Below are positions 1 through 8,339 of a DNA stretch of 64,000 nucleotides, in pieces; within the stretch, counting starts at the first letter, position 1, and each line of letters starts with the position of its first letter. This stretch comes from Streptomyces ficellus (lineage in GTDB: Bacteria; Actinomycetota; Actinomycetes; Streptomycetales; Streptomycetaceae), in the NCBI RefSeq assembly GCF_009739905.1, contig NZ_CP034279.1, forward strand, positions 1,302,001 to 1,366,000, in the 5' to 3' direction. The notes under the pieces are model-generated. The model was given only the letters and a program-made list of their open reading frames with translations. It was not told the origin of the DNA and ran no database searches. The translations under genes and the position numbers were made by a program.

Positions 1-752
1 CTGGAGGACAGGTGGAGCACGTGCACGCGCGCGTCGAGCCTCTTGGCCTGGGCGATGAGGTTCTCGATGGCGGTGTTCTCGGCGTCGCGCGGCCGGGAGG
101 CGAGGAAGTCGGCGTACTTCGGCGAGCTCTTCTGCGGGGCGGCGGCGAGGTGGTGCGGGTCCTCGGCGTGGACGATCATCAGGCCGCCGAAGCCGGCGAT
201 CTCGGCGAGCGAGGCGGTCAGCTGCTCCTGGTCCAGCTCGGGGAACTCGTCCACGCCGGAGGGCGACAGGAAGCACTTGAAGCCGAAGACGCCCGCGTCG
301 TGCAGCGGCCGGAGGTCCTTGACGTTGTCGGGCAGGGCTCCGCCCCAGAAGCCGACGTCGATGTGGGCCTTGGCGCGGGCCACGTCCTGCTTGGTGCGCA
401 GGTTGCCGACCGTGGTGGTGGGCGGCAGGGAGTTGAGCGGCATGTCGATCAGGGTCGTGATGCCGCCGGCCGCGGCGGCCCGGGTGGCGGTCCAGAAGCC
501 CTCCCACTCGGTGCGGCCGGGGTCGTTCACGTGGACGTGGGTGTCGACGAGGCCGGGGAGGACGACGTGGTCGCCGACGTCCTCCAGCCGGGCTCCGGCC
601 GGTACCTCGGCGTCGTGGGGCAGCACCGCCGCGATCCGGCCGCCGGCGACGGCGACCGAGGCGGGGCGGGTGCCCTCGGGGGTGATGACGCGCGTCGAGC
701 GCAGCACCAGAGTCACGTCCACGTTGCCGTTCAGCTCCACGTTCCCGTCCAC
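1..752 (-). CDS. allB: Allantoinase, C-terminus cut by the window start
   Basis: Cyclic amidohydrolase that opens the hydantoin ring of allantoin to allantoate, the step after the urate-to-allantoin enzymes encoded at 18.5-20.4 kb. About 250 N-terminal codons are present; the rest lies left of the window. The metal-binding motif [17 protein letters not shown] sits near residue 70, followed by [13 protein letters not shown] and the carboxylated-lysine region [10 protein letters not shown], all typical of AllB. The start is uncertain: in-frame GTG codons lie at 752, 740 and 722; I took 752 because AGAGG precedes it, but family N-termini also fit 740 or 722. It is divergent from the IclR regulator and has a TTCAAC-N5-GTTGAA palindrome just upstream. 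Confidence 0.88.
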   Translation of the reverse strand, partial: MDGNVELNGNVDVTLVLRSTRVITPEGTRPASVAVAGGRIAAVLPHDAEVPAGARLEDVGDHVVLPGLVDTHVHVNDPGRTEWEGFWTATRAAAAGGITTLIDMPLNSLPPTTTVGNLRTKQDVARAKAHIDVGFWGGALPDNVKDLRPLHDAGVFGFKCFLSPSGVDEFPELDQEQLTASLAEIAGFGGLMIVHAEDPHHLAAAPQKSSPKYADFLASRPRDAENTAIENLIAQAKRLDARVHVLHLSS

Positions 753-1070
753 ATCGCCTCTCAGACCATCATTCTTCAACGAACTGTTGAAGGAGTCTTC
801 CTCCGACGATCCCACCCCGTCAAGAGTCCCCCGACCCTCCGCCGGGTGGCGAACGGGCGGCTTGGATGTTTCCATGAAGTGGAAAGCCAATTTCGCACAG
901 GAGAACGTAGCTCCCCACAGGAGGGGCACCCACCGGCCTCCGCGGAACCCCGTGGACACCCGGACAAAACAGCGCCTGACCGGCGAAGACGTCCCACTGC
1001 GGGCGATGTGTCCGCCGACGGGGCCCGGTAGGCTGCTGACTTGCCCATCCGCCTCGAAAGGACCGTTGAC
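753..1070. promoter_or_regulatory. allB-allR divergent intergenic region with palindrome 775-791
   Basis: This 318-base divergent gap holds the regulatory signals of allB and allR. A perfect 6+6 bp inverted repeat, TTCAACGAACTGTTGAA (775-791), lies 23 bases upstream of the most distal allB start. Similar sites occur upstream of aceB (6433), uraD (20493) and katA (23356). Read on the minus strand, its second arm could form a -35-like TTGAAG. No convincing allR promoter or second operator was found in the rest of the gap. Confidence 0.6.
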
Positions 1071-1880
1071 GTGCCGACGTCCAGCGCCAGCACCACCGAC
1101 GCCGCCAAGCCCGCCGCCGCGACCGGCGGTGTCCAGTCCCTGGAGCGTGCCTTCGACCTTCTGGAGCGGATGGCCGACGCCGGGGGCGAGGTCGGGCTGA
1201 GCGAACTCTCCTCCAGCAGCGGACTGCCCCTGCCCACCATCCACCGCCTGATGCGCACCCTGGTCGCCTGCGGGTACGTCCGCCAGCAGCCCAACCGCCG
1301 GTACGCGCTCGGCCCCCGCCTCATCCGCCTCGGCGAGTCCGCCGCCCGCCTCCTGGGCACCTGGGCCCGCCCCTACCTCGCCCGCCTGGTCGAGGAGACC
1401 GGCGAGACCGCGAACATGGCGCTGCTCGACGGCGACGAGATCGTGTACGTCGCGCAGGTGCCGTCCAAGCACTCGATGCGCATGTTCACCGAGGTCGGCC
1501 GGCGCGTGCTGCCGCACTCCACCGGCGTCGGCAAGGCGCTGCTGGCGCACACCCCGCCGGAGGAGGTCCGGGCGCTGCTCGCCCGCACCGGCATGCCCGC
1601 CGCGACCGAGAAGACGATCACCACCCCCGACGGCTTCCTCGGCGCCCTGGAGCAGGTGCGCCACGCCGGTTACGCCGTCGACGACAGCGAGCAGGAGATC
1701 GGCGTGCGCTGCATCGCGGTGTCGGTCCCCGACTCCCCCACCGCCGCCGCCATCTCCATCTCGGGCCCGGCCGGCCGCGTCACCGAAGCGGCCACGGAAC
1801 GGATCGTCCCGATCCTCCAGGGCATCGCCAAGGAACTCTCCACGGCACTGGCGAACCCCGCGAACAACGGCCAGGCCTGA
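1071..1880 (+). CDS. allR: IclR-family transcriptional repressor, AllR type
   Basis: Probable regulator of allantoin and glyoxylate catabolism; IclR proteins bind palindromic operators as dimers or tetramers and release them on binding a small ligand. The protein has 269 residues. An N-terminal winged helix (about 20-85, [14 protein letters not shown], then the recognition region [13 protein letters not shown]) is followed by an IclR effector domain (about 90-265). A TTG at 1041 extends the frame by ten codons, but GTG at 1071 is preceded by AAAGGA at good spacing and leaves the usual short linker. The assignment as AllR rests on divergence from allB and on the surrounding pathway. Its likely targets are the tandem boxes at aceB, hyi and gcl; that is inference. 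Confidence 0.85.
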   Translation: MPTSSASTTDAAKPAAATGGVQSLERAFDLLERMADAGGEVGLSELSSSSGLPLPTIHRLMRTLVACGYVRQQPNRRYALGPRLIRLGESAARLLGTWARPYLARLVEETGETANMALLDGDEIVYVAQVPSKHSMRMFTEVGRRVLPHSTGVGKALLAHTPPEEVRALLARTGMPAATEKTITTPDGFLGALEQVRHAGYAVDDSEQEIGVRCIAVSVPDSPTAAAISISGPAGRVTEAATERIVPILQGIAKELSTALANPANNGQA

Positions 1881-1934
1881 CGTCCGCCGCGCGAGCCCAC
1901 CCCCATGGCGGCGACGGGTACGTCTACCCAGAGG

Positions 1935-2426
1935 TCACCGTCCTGGACCGCGGCGGGTCGTCGATTCAGCGCGCCGCGCATGGCGTGCGCGTGCCGACTC
2001 GTGGGCCGTCCGCAGCAGTTCGCGTACCGACGCTTCCGTGCGCTCGCCCGGGTTCACCACTGCCAGCCAGCCGGCGGCACCGTAGACGGGGTGCGCGATC
2101 ACGGTGTCGGTGGCGCTGGGGTCGGCCTCGGCGGAGGCCGGTTCGCGTGGCTCGTGACCGGTCCACCGGATGAACGCCTCCTTCCCGGCGGCGACATTCA
2201 CGCGGAAGGTGTCCGGCCGGTCCAGACGCGACGCCTCGTCGCCGGGACAGTCCTTGGTCACGACCGTCGCGAACGGTTGCCGCGTCGCCGGAATGGCGCC
2301 GTCGGGTGCGTAGTAGAAGAACGTGTCGCCCCAGCTGATCTCGGGCGTGCCGTCGCCGGGTGCGGGCCTGAGGGTCAGGACGCCGTCGAGCCCGCCCACG
2401 AAGCTGATGATCTCGTCGATGGTCAT
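1935..2426 (-). CDS. DUF6194-type protein of unknown function
   Basis: A 163-residue protein beginning MTIDEIISFVGGLDGV, with WGDTFFYYAPDG, TVVTKDCPGDEASRLDR and FRVNVAAGKEAF. This matches my memory of the DUF6194 family, small luciferase- or MmcQ-like actinobacterial proteins of unknown function. No signal peptide or membrane segment is visible. An ATG nine codons upstream (2453) is possible, but the family normally starts at the chosen ATG. It is divergent from the MerR gene at 2490, only 63 bases away, so the two may be co-regulated. Confidence 0.65.
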   Translation of the reverse strand: MTIDEIISFVGGLDGVLTLRPAPGDGTPEISWGDTFFYYAPDGAIPATRQPFATVVTKDCPGDEASRLDRPDTFRVNVAAGKEAFIRWTGHEPREPASAEADPSATDTVIAHPVYGAAGWLAVVNPGERTEASVRELLRTAHESARARHARRAESTTRRGPGR

Positions 2427-2489
2427 GTGGTCCAGCGTGGCATTCACGTGCATGTGGAGACTTCGGGGCCGAAACAGAGGGGATGCCGG

Positions 2490-3224
2490 ATGCCAAGTCT
2501 CAAATCTGGGGGTATGCGCCCCGCTGATGTGGCGCGGCGCGCAGGGTATTCCGTTCAGCACGTTCGCAATCTCGAGCGCGACGGTGTGCTTCCGCCCGCG
2601 AGCCGCACGGCCACGGGCCACCGGACGTACGGGGAGGTCCATCTGCGGTCCGCACTGGCCTATCGGGCCCTCGCCGCGGGCGTGGGCCCGATCGAGGCCA
2701 AGAGGATCGTCCGGGCCTTCCACCAGCGCCCCACCTCGGAGGCGCTGGCCCTTCTCGACGCGGCGCACGCCCGGCTCGACACGGAACGCGCGGAACTGAG
2801 GCAGGCCACCCAGGCCGCCCACGCGATCGCCGGCGAGCCGATCGAGGACGTGAGGGCCTCGGACGCGATGAGCGTCTCCGAACTCGCCGCCGCCCTCGGT
2901 GTGCGCCCTTCGACGTTGCGGCACTGGCACGCGGAGGCCCTGGTCGTCCCGCACCGCGACCCCGTGCGGGGAACGCGACGGTACACACCGGCTCACGTGC
3001 GGGACGCGCGGATCGTTCACCAACTGCGCAAGGCCGGATACGGCATCACACCCCTTCGGGCGCTGATGCCGGAGTTGCGGCGCAACCGCCGTGGGGAGGA
3101 CGTCGTTGCGGCGCTGGCCGCCAGGGACGTCACCCTCACCGCTCGTTCCCGCGCGCTCCTCGACGGCGCCGCCGCACTCAGCGCGGTGCTCTCCCTGCAC
3201 GGGCGAACGCGGGGCAGCGCCTGA
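2490..3224 (+). CDS. Tandem-domain MerR-family transcriptional regulator
   Basis: A 244-residue DNA-binding protein carrying two MerR-like winged-helix units in one chain. The first covers about residues 9-75 (MRPADVARRAGYSVQHVRNL); the second about 125-195 (MSVSELAAALGVRPSTLRHW, then RGTRRYTPAHVRDARIVHQL). A helical linker of about 45 residues joins them. Ordinary MerR proteins have one such domain plus a dimerisation helix and effector domain; here no separate effector domain or conserved cysteines are seen. Start ATG 2490 follows AGAGGGG; ATG 2514 is a weaker choice. The divergent DUF6194 gene is the obvious first target candidate. Confidence 0.78.
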   Translation: MPSLKSGGMRPADVARRAGYSVQHVRNLERDGVLPPASRTATGHRTYGEVHLRSALAYRALAAGVGPIEAKRIVRAFHQRPTSEALALLDAAHARLDTERAELRQATQAAHAIAGEPIEDVRASDAMSVSELAAALGVRPSTLRHWHAEALVVPHRDPVRGTRRYTPAHVRDARIVHQLRKAGYGITPLRALMPELRRNRRGEDVVAALAARDVTLTARSRALLDGAAALSAVLSLHGRTRGSA

Positions 3225-3278
3225 CCCTGGAGCGGCGGTGGGCGGCCCGCTGCCGCCCGGACCACCGCTGACGGGGCT

Positions 3279-3590
3279 TCACTGAGCCTGTTCGCCGAAC
3301 AGCTCCACCGCCCGGCGTACGCCGGTGAGCGCGTCGCCGAGGGCGCTGACCGAGCCGAGCGCGCCCGCGAGGAGCAGTAACGACCGGCGCAGCCGCCGTA
3401 CTTCGGGCACGCCGGTGAGGGTCATGGCGGCGAGTGCGGCCAGTTCGTCCTCGGCTATGCCCCGGTCGGCGAAGTCGGCCGGGTGGCCGGCGAGTTCACG
3501 GCGGAGGCGGGCGACGGCGGCGCGCAGTTCCGTCACCCTCGGGTCCTCGTCGCTGTCGGCCGCGCGCCTCTGCCCCATGCTGCGCAACAA
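3279..3590 (-). CDS. DUF5955-type small protein
   Basis: A 103-residue protein rich in Arg, Ala and Leu, with DPRVTELRAAVARLRREL, DRGIAEDELAALA and a C-terminal helix ending VRRAVELFGEQAQ. I recognise the pattern as the Streptomyces DUF5955 family, whose function is unknown. The TTG at 3590 is preferred because GGGAG lies 8 bases upstream and the product then begins MLRSMGQRR, as in relatives; ATG 3578 is the alternative. It is predicted to be soluble and helical. It lies convergent to the MerR gene and upstream of the kinase gene on the same strand, but is not coupled to it. Confidence 0.65.
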   Translation of the reverse strand: MLRSMGQRRAADSDEDPRVTELRAAVARLRRELAGHPADFADRGIAEDELAALAAMTLTGVPEVRRLRRSLLLLAGALGSVSALGDALTGVRRAVELFGEQAQ

Positions 3591-3682
3591 AAGCTCTCCC
3601 GCCCCTTGCACGCACTACGTTGTGCGCCCGTCCCTTTACTTAACGCCATGACGGGCGGGGAGCGCCACTCCTCCGGCGAAAC

Positions 3683-5590
3683 TCAGGAGGTGCCTTCCGC
3701 CGCGATGGCGCCGCGCCAGACGGTGACGTCGAGGGTGACGTAGTGACTGGGGTCGGATTCGGGCGACTTGCCCTGGTAGGTGACCAGTCCGACGTGGCCG
3801 CCGTTGGTCAGGACGCAGAGCTGGGAGCCCTTGGACAGGGAGTCCAGGTCGACCCGGTCGGCATAGCGGGTCTCGGTCCGGCAGGTGTTGAGGTCGCCCT
3901 TCTGGCCCGCGCGCAGGAGGATGAGCCGTCCGTCCTCGACGGAGATCTTCTCCAGGCTCCAGTCGTAGGCGACGTCGACGTTGGCGTCGTCACCGAGCGG
4001 CTTGACGGGGTCGTCCGCCAGCGTCAGGTGGTAGCCGTCCGTGAGGTCGATGCCCTGGTAGGTGGCGGGCTCCGGGTCGGCGACCGGCTCCGGGGGCTTC
4101 TGGGAGGAGGGCGTTTCGGGTGAGGGGGTCGCCCCGCCCGGGGCGTTGTCCACGGGCTCCTGCTGCGCGGGGGTGGAGTCGCCGGTGGCAGGGTCGCCGC
4201 TCTTCGCCGCCTGGTTGCCGCCCTTGGTGTCGTCGCCCTTCATGAGGTAGTACACGCCGCCGCCGGCGAGCCCCGCCACGAGGAGCGTGGCGGTCAGCGC
4301 CAGCAGCAGGTTCCGCTTGGTCTTCTTGCGGGGCGGGGTGGCGGTCGTCGTGGTGGCGCCGACCGGGGCCGGACCGGTGTGCGGGGGCGGCGTGGGGTGG
4401 GCCTGGGGGTAGCCGTAACCGGGCGCGCCGGGGGCCGGGTGGGTCTGCGGGTAGCCGTAGCCGGGTGCGGGCGCGGAGGCGTGGGTGTGGGGCTGGGTGG
4501 GCGCGGGGCCGAAGCCGGGCGGCGGGGTCGCCGGGGCGGCATGGGCCGTCGGGGCGTGCGCCGCCGGGGCCTGCTGGGGGGCCTGGGCGGGCGGCGGGGT
4601 CGCGGGAGCGGCCGGGGCGGCGGGTGCCGTGGGCGGCTGGGCGGGCGGCGGGGGCGTGGTGGCCGCGACGGGGGCGGGCGCGGCGGCGCGGGTGGTGATG
4701 TCCGCGGCGACCGCGCCGGGCAGCCACTCCTCGGGGCGGCGCAGCGTGGTCTGGTCGCTGGCCGCCTGGCACAGGGTCAGGATGTCGGCGACGGACGGGC
4801 GTTCGGCCGGGTCCTTGGCCAGGCAGCGGGTGACCAGTTCGCGCAGCCGGTCCGGGAGCCCGTCGAGCTGCGGCTCCTCGTGGACGATCCGGTAGAGCAC
4901 GCCGTGCGAGGTGCCCTCGCCGAACGCGGGGCTGCCGAGGGCCGCGTACGCCGTGACCTGGCCGAGGGCGAAGATGTCGGTGGCCGCGGTGACCGTGCGG
5001 CCGGCCGCCTGCTCGGGCGACATGAACGAGGGGGTGCCGATGGTCACTCCGCTGCCGGTGAGCGAGGTGGCGTCGGCGGCCCGCGCGATGCCGAAGTCGA
5101 TGACGCGCGGCCCGTCGGCGGCGAGCAGGACGTTCGCGGGCTTGAGGTCGCGGTGCACGATTCCCGCGCCGTGGATGACCTGGAGGGCCTCGGCGATTCC
5201 GGCGACCAGCAGCAGGACCGTGTCGACGGGCAGCCTGCCGTGGGCCTGCACCGCGTCGGCGAGGGACGGGCCCGGGACGTACGCGGTGGCCAGCCAGGGC
5301 TGACGGGCGTCGGTGTCGGAGTCGATGACGGGCGCGGTGTAGAGGCCCTGGACGCGCTGGGCGGACTTCACCTCCTGGGCGAACCGGCGCCGGAACTCGG
5401 CGTCCTCGGCGAAGTCGGGGCGGATCACCTTGATGGCGACCGGCCGGCCGCCGGGGGTGTACGAGAGGTACACCTTGCCCATGCCGCCGGCGCCGAGCCG
5501 GGCGGCGAGGCGGTATCCCGCCACCGACCGCGGATCGTCGCCCTCCAGCGGCTGGAAGACCGTTCCCTGGCGTGCCGGACCACCACTCAT
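3683..5590 (-). CDS. Membrane-anchored eukaryotic-type Ser/Thr protein kinase
   Basis: A 635-residue Hanks-type kinase. The kinase domain covers about residues 26-285: glycine loop LGAGGMGKVY (32-41), catalytic Lys54, HRDLKPANVLL with Asp148, DFGIA (165-169) and GTPSFMSPEQ. A long Pro/Ala-rich linker of about 150 residues with GYGYPQ repeats follows, then one membrane segment (LLLALTATLLVAGLAGGGVYY), then an extracellular region of about 190 residues beginning with a Pro/Thr stretch and ending in a folded module (TYQGIDLTDGYHL to VTLDVTVW). The C-terminal module is presumably the sensor; its ligand is unknown. The start ATG 5590 has AGGA six bases upstream. It is divergent from the nucleotidyltransferase at 5743, with no visible operon. 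Confidence 0.92.
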   Translation of the reverse strand: MSGGPARQGTVFQPLEGDDPRSVAGYRLAARLGAGGMGKVYLSYTPGGRPVAIKVIRPDFAEDAEFRRRFAQEVKSAQRVQGLYTAPVIDSDTDARQPWLATAYVPGPSLADAVQAHGRLPVDTVLLLVAGIAEALQVIHGAGIVHRDLKPANVLLAADGPRVIDFGIARAADATSLTGSGVTIGTPSFMSPEQAAGRTVTAATDIFALGQVTAYAALGSPAFGEGTSHGVLYRIVHEEPQLDGLPDRLRELVTRCLAKDPAERPSVADILTLCQAASDQTTLRRPEEWLPGAVAADITTRAAAPAPVAATTPPPPAQPPTAPAAPAAPATPPPAQAPQQAPAAHAPTAHAAPATPPPGFGPAPTQPHTHASAPAPGYGYPQTHPAPGAPGYGYPQAHPTPPPHTGPAPVGATTTTATPPRKKTKRNLLLALTATLLVAGLAGGGVYYLMKGDDTKGGNQAAKSGDPATGDSTPAQQEPVDNAPGGATPSPETPSSQKPPEPVADPEPATYQGIDLTDGYHLTLADDPVKPLGDDANVDVAYDWSLEKISVEDGRLILLRAGQKGDLNTCRTETRYADRVDLDSLSKGSQLCVLTNGGHVGLVTYQGKSPESDPSHYVTLDVTVWRGAIAAEGTS

Positions 5591-5742
5591 GAATTCCTGT
5601 CCCCCGTATCGCACTTCGCGCTGCCGGCTCGGCAACGCCGCTCTCGTCGACCGCTCTTCTCGATCCCGACCCGCACCTTATCCAAGGCGGAGCCCCGCAT
5701 TCACCCGCGCGCCGGGGCGGGCGCATGCGGTATGCACTCCAC

Positions 5743-6384
5743 ATGGGACATACGACAACAGACGGACCACGGATCGCCGGGCTCCTCCTCGCGGCCGGTG
5801 GCGGCCGGCGGCTCGGCGGGCGGCCGAAGGCCCTTCTGGAGCACCGGGGCCGCCCCCTGGTCGAGCACGCGGTGGCGGTACTGCGGGCGGGCGGCTGCGA
5901 CGTGGTGCACGTGGTGCTGGGCGCGGCCGCCGGCGCCGTACGGGAACGGGCCTCGCTGCCGGGGTGCGTCCTGGTCGACAACCCGGACTGGGAGGGGGGC
6001 ATGGGGTCGTCGTTGCGCGTGGGGCTGGCGTCACTGGCCTCGCCGCCCCCGGCCCCTGCGGGCGGCGCGGACGCGGCCGGCGCGGACGCCGTCGTCGTGT
6101 CACTGGTGGACCAGCCGGGGATCGGGCCGGAGGCGGTGCGCCGGGTGGCCGCCGCGTACCGCTCGCGCGGCGCGCTGGCGGCCGCCGCGTACGACGGGAA
6201 GCGCGGCCATCCGGTGCTCATCGGGGCGGACCGGTGGGCGGACGTGGGGCTGAGTGCGGAGGGCGACCGCGGGGCACGCGCGTACCTGAAGGCGCACGAG
6301 GCGGCGATCGTCCTCGTCGAGTGCGGGGACGTGGCGGAGCCGTACGACATCGACACGGTGGACGACCTGGCACACCTGGAGTGA
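5743..6384 (+). CDS. MobA-like nucleotidyltransferase, possibly molybdopterin cytidylyltransferase
   Basis: A 213-residue NTP transferase of the MobA/MocA type. The nucleotide-binding signature GLLLAAGGGRRLGGRPKALL lies near the N-terminus, followed by VDNPDWEGGMGSSLR and VVVSLVDQPGIG, the metal-binding aspartate region. Relatives transfer CMP or GMP to molybdopterin for molybdoenzymes such as xanthine dehydrogenase. That would suit a purine-catabolic neighbourhood, although no xanthine dehydrogenase is in the window. In-frame ATGs lie at 5725 and 5743, neither with a clear ribosome site; 5743 leaves the conserved N-terminus closest to the start. The substrate is not determined by the sequence. 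Confidence 0.75.
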   Translation: MGHTTTDGPRIAGLLLAAGGGRRLGGRPKALLEHRGRPLVEHAVAVLRAGGCDVVHVVLGAAAGAVRERASLPGCVLVDNPDWEGGMGSSLRVGLASLASPPPAPAGGADAAGADAVVVSLVDQPGIGPEAVRRVAAAYRSRGALAAAAYDGKRGHPVLIGADRWADVGLSAEGDRGARAYLKAHEAAIVLVECGDVAEPYDIDTVDDLAHLE

Positions 6385-6432
6385 ACGGCGTGGCACTCAG
6401 CGCCATGTTCTGTCGACCCAGAGAATCTCGAC

Positions 6433-6449
6433 ATCAACAAACCATTGAA
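6433..6449. promoter_or_regulatory. TTCAAC-type palindrome at the aceB -35
   Basis: ATCAACAAACCATTGAA is an imperfect copy of the palindrome found at allB (775), uraD (20493) and katA (23356). Its right arm contains the first five bases of the -35 hexamer TTGAAC, so a bound protein would meet RNA polymerase directly. Confidence 0.55.
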
Positions 6450-6486
6450 CTTCCACCATGAGGAAACTAGTATCCACTGTTCAGAA
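6445..6486 (+). promoter_or_regulatory. aceB promoter with tandem AllR-type boxes
   Basis: A sigma-70-like promoter reads TTGAAC (6445-6450), 17 bp, TAGTAT (6468-6473). A 15-bp box, TTCCACCATGAGGAA (6451-6465), fills the spacer. A degenerate second box, ATCCACTGTTCAGAA (6472-6486), starts 21 bp later and overlaps the -10 and the expected start point. The same 21-bp phasing is found at hyi and gcl. Repression by steric blocking is the natural reading; the protein is inferred to be AllR. Confidence 0.65.
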
Positions 6487-6612
6487 GCACCCGATCGTCA
6501 GAAGGCGCCCGTGACCGTATCTCGGCTCCCACGGCACTCAGTGCCGCGCGTGAATGCCCGGCGGCCGCTGCACGCGCCGTGCCACAGTCCCCGCTGAAGG
6601 AAGTGACAGCTC

Positions 6613-8235
6613 ATGTCCGCACCAGCGCCGTCCCCGCTGGCCATCGTCGAAGCCGAGCCCCTGCCCCGGCAGGACGAGGTCCTCACCGACGCGGCCCTGG
6701 CCTTCGTGGCCGAGCTGCACCGGCGCTTCACGCCCCGGCGTGACGAGCTCCTCACCCGCCGCGCCGAGCGCCGAGCCGAGATCGCCCGCACCAGCACCCT
6801 CGACTTCCTCCCGGAGACCGCACAGCTCCGCGAGGACGACAGCTGGAAGGTCGCGCCGGCCCCGGCCGCGCTGAACGACCGCCGTGTCGAGATCACCGGC
6901 CCCACCGACCGCAAGATGACCATCAACGCCCTGAACTCGGGCGCCAAGGTCTGGCTCGCAGACTTCGAAGACGCGTCCGCCCCCACCTGGGAGAACGTCG
7001 TCCTCGGCCAGCTCAACCTGATCGACGCCTACGAGCGCAGGATCGACTTCACCGACCCGCGCACCCAGAAGTCGTACGCCCTCAAGCCCGCCTCCGAGCT
7101 GGCGACGGTCGTCATGCGCCCGCGCGGCTGGCACCTGGAGGAGCGCCACCTGCGCTTCGACGGCCGCCCCGTCCCCGGAGCCCTCGTCGACTTCGGCCTG
7201 TACTTCTTCCACAACGCCCAGCGCCTCATCGACCTGGGCAAGGGCCCCTACTTCTACCTCCCGAAGACGGAGTCGCACCTGGAGGCCCGCCTCTGGAACG
7301 ACATCTTCGTCTTCGCCCAGGACTACGTCGGCATCCCGCAGGGCACCGTCCGCGCCACCGTCCTGATCGAGACGATCACCGCCGCGTACGAGATGGAGGA
7401 GATCCTCTACGAGCTGCGCGACCACGCCTCCGGCCTGAACGCCGGCCGCTGGGACTACCTGTTCTCCATCGTCAAGAACTTCCGTGACGGCGGGTCCAAG
7501 TTCGTCCTGCCGGACCGCAACGCGGTGACGATGACGGCGCCGTTCATGCGCGCGTACACCGAACTGCTGGTCCGCACCTGCCACAAGCGCGGCGCCCACG
7601 CGATCGGCGGCATGGCGGCCTTCATCCCGTCCCGCAAGGACGCCGAGGTGAACAAGGTCGCCTTCGAGAAGGTCAAGGCCGACAAGGACCGCGAGGCCGG
7701 CGACGGCTTCGACGGCTCCTGGGTCGCCCACCCCGACCTGGTCCCGATCGCGATGGCCTCCTTCGACGCGGTGCTGGGCGACAAGCCCCACCAGAAGGAC
7801 CGCCTCCGCGAGGACGTCTCCGTCGCGCCCGGCGACCTGATCGCCATCGACTCGCTCGACGCCAGGCCGACGTACGACGGCCTGCGCAACGCCGTTCAGG
7901 TGGGCATCCGTTACATCGAGGCGTGGCTGCGCGGCCTGGGCGCCGTCGCCATCTTCAACCTGATGGAGGACGCCGCCACCGCCGAGATCTCCCGCTCCCA
8001 GATCTGGCAGTGGATCAACGCGGGCGTCGTCTTCGAGAACGGCGAGCGGGCCACCGCGGACCTGGCCCGCCAGGTGGCGGCCGAGGAGCTGGCCGCCGTC
8101 CGCGCCGAGATCGGCGAGGAGGCCTTCGCGGCCGGCACGTGGCAGCAGGCGCACGACCTGCTCCTGAAGGTCTCGCTCGACGCCGACTACGCGGACTTCC
8201 TCACGCTGCCCGCGTACGAGCAGCTCGTGCGCTGA
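6613..8235 (+). CDS. aceB: Malate synthase A
   Basis: Condenses glyoxylate with acetyl-CoA to malate, feeding two-carbon units into the TCA cycle; cytoplasmic. At 540 residues it has the normal length for form A. Visible family motifs include WLADFEDASAPTWENV (residues 115-130), VVMRPRGWHLEERH, ILYELRDHASGLNAGRWDY, and DGSWVAHPDLVPIA. GAAGGAAG precedes the ATG at good spacing. No isocitrate lyase is nearby, so here the glyoxylate more likely comes from allantoin, which agrees with the AllR-type boxes in its promoter. It is monocistronic, closed by a strong hairpin at 8259. Confidence 0.96.
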   Translation: MSAPAPSPLAIVEAEPLPRQDEVLTDAALAFVAELHRRFTPRRDELLTRRAERRAEIARTSTLDFLPETAQLREDDSWKVAPAPAALNDRRVEITGPTDRKMTINALNSGAKVWLADFEDASAPTWENVVLGQLNLIDAYERRIDFTDPRTQKSYALKPASELATVVMRPRGWHLEERHLRFDGRPVPGALVDFGLYFFHNAQRLIDLGKGPYFYLPKTESHLEARLWNDIFVFAQDYVGIPQGTVRATVLIETITAAYEMEEILYELRDHASGLNAGRWDYLFSIVKNFRDGGSKFVLPDRNAVTMTAPFMRAYTELLVRTCHKRGAHAIGGMAAFIPSRKDAEVNKVAFEKVKADKDREAGDGFDGSWVAHPDLVPIAMASFDAVLGDKPHQKDRLREDVSVAPGDLIAIDSLDARPTYDGLRNAVQVGIRYIEAWLRGLGAVAIFNLMEDAATAEISRSQIWQWINAGVVFENGERATADLARQVAAEELAAVRAEIGEEAFAAGTWQQAHDLLLKVSLDADYADFLTLPAYEQLVR

Positions 8236-8258
8236 CCGCGTTCCCCACCCGAGGACCG

Positions 8259-8296
8259 CTCCGCCCCCTGGCGTCGCACTGCGCCGGGGGGCGGAG
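8259..8296. terminator. Bidirectional terminator hairpin between aceB and the FnIII lipoprotein gene
   Basis: CTCCGCCCCC (8259-8268) pairs with GGGGGCGGAG (8287-8296), extended inward by GGCG/CGCC around a short loop. It sits between two convergent genes. There is no U-tract, as usual in Streptomyces. Confidence 0.75.
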
Positions 8297-8339
8297 TCGT
8301 GCCCGGACCGCTGCCCGAATTCGGGGCGACCCGACCCGG

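Noticed and set aside
1041..1070. Upstream TTG start for the AllR-type regulator
   Set aside because: No ribosome site; GTG 1071 has AAAGGA at good spacing and fits the family N-terminus.
4379..6253. A 624-codon plus-strand frame opposite the kinase
   Set aside because: Shadow of the kinase's Pro/Ala-rich linker on the opposite strand.
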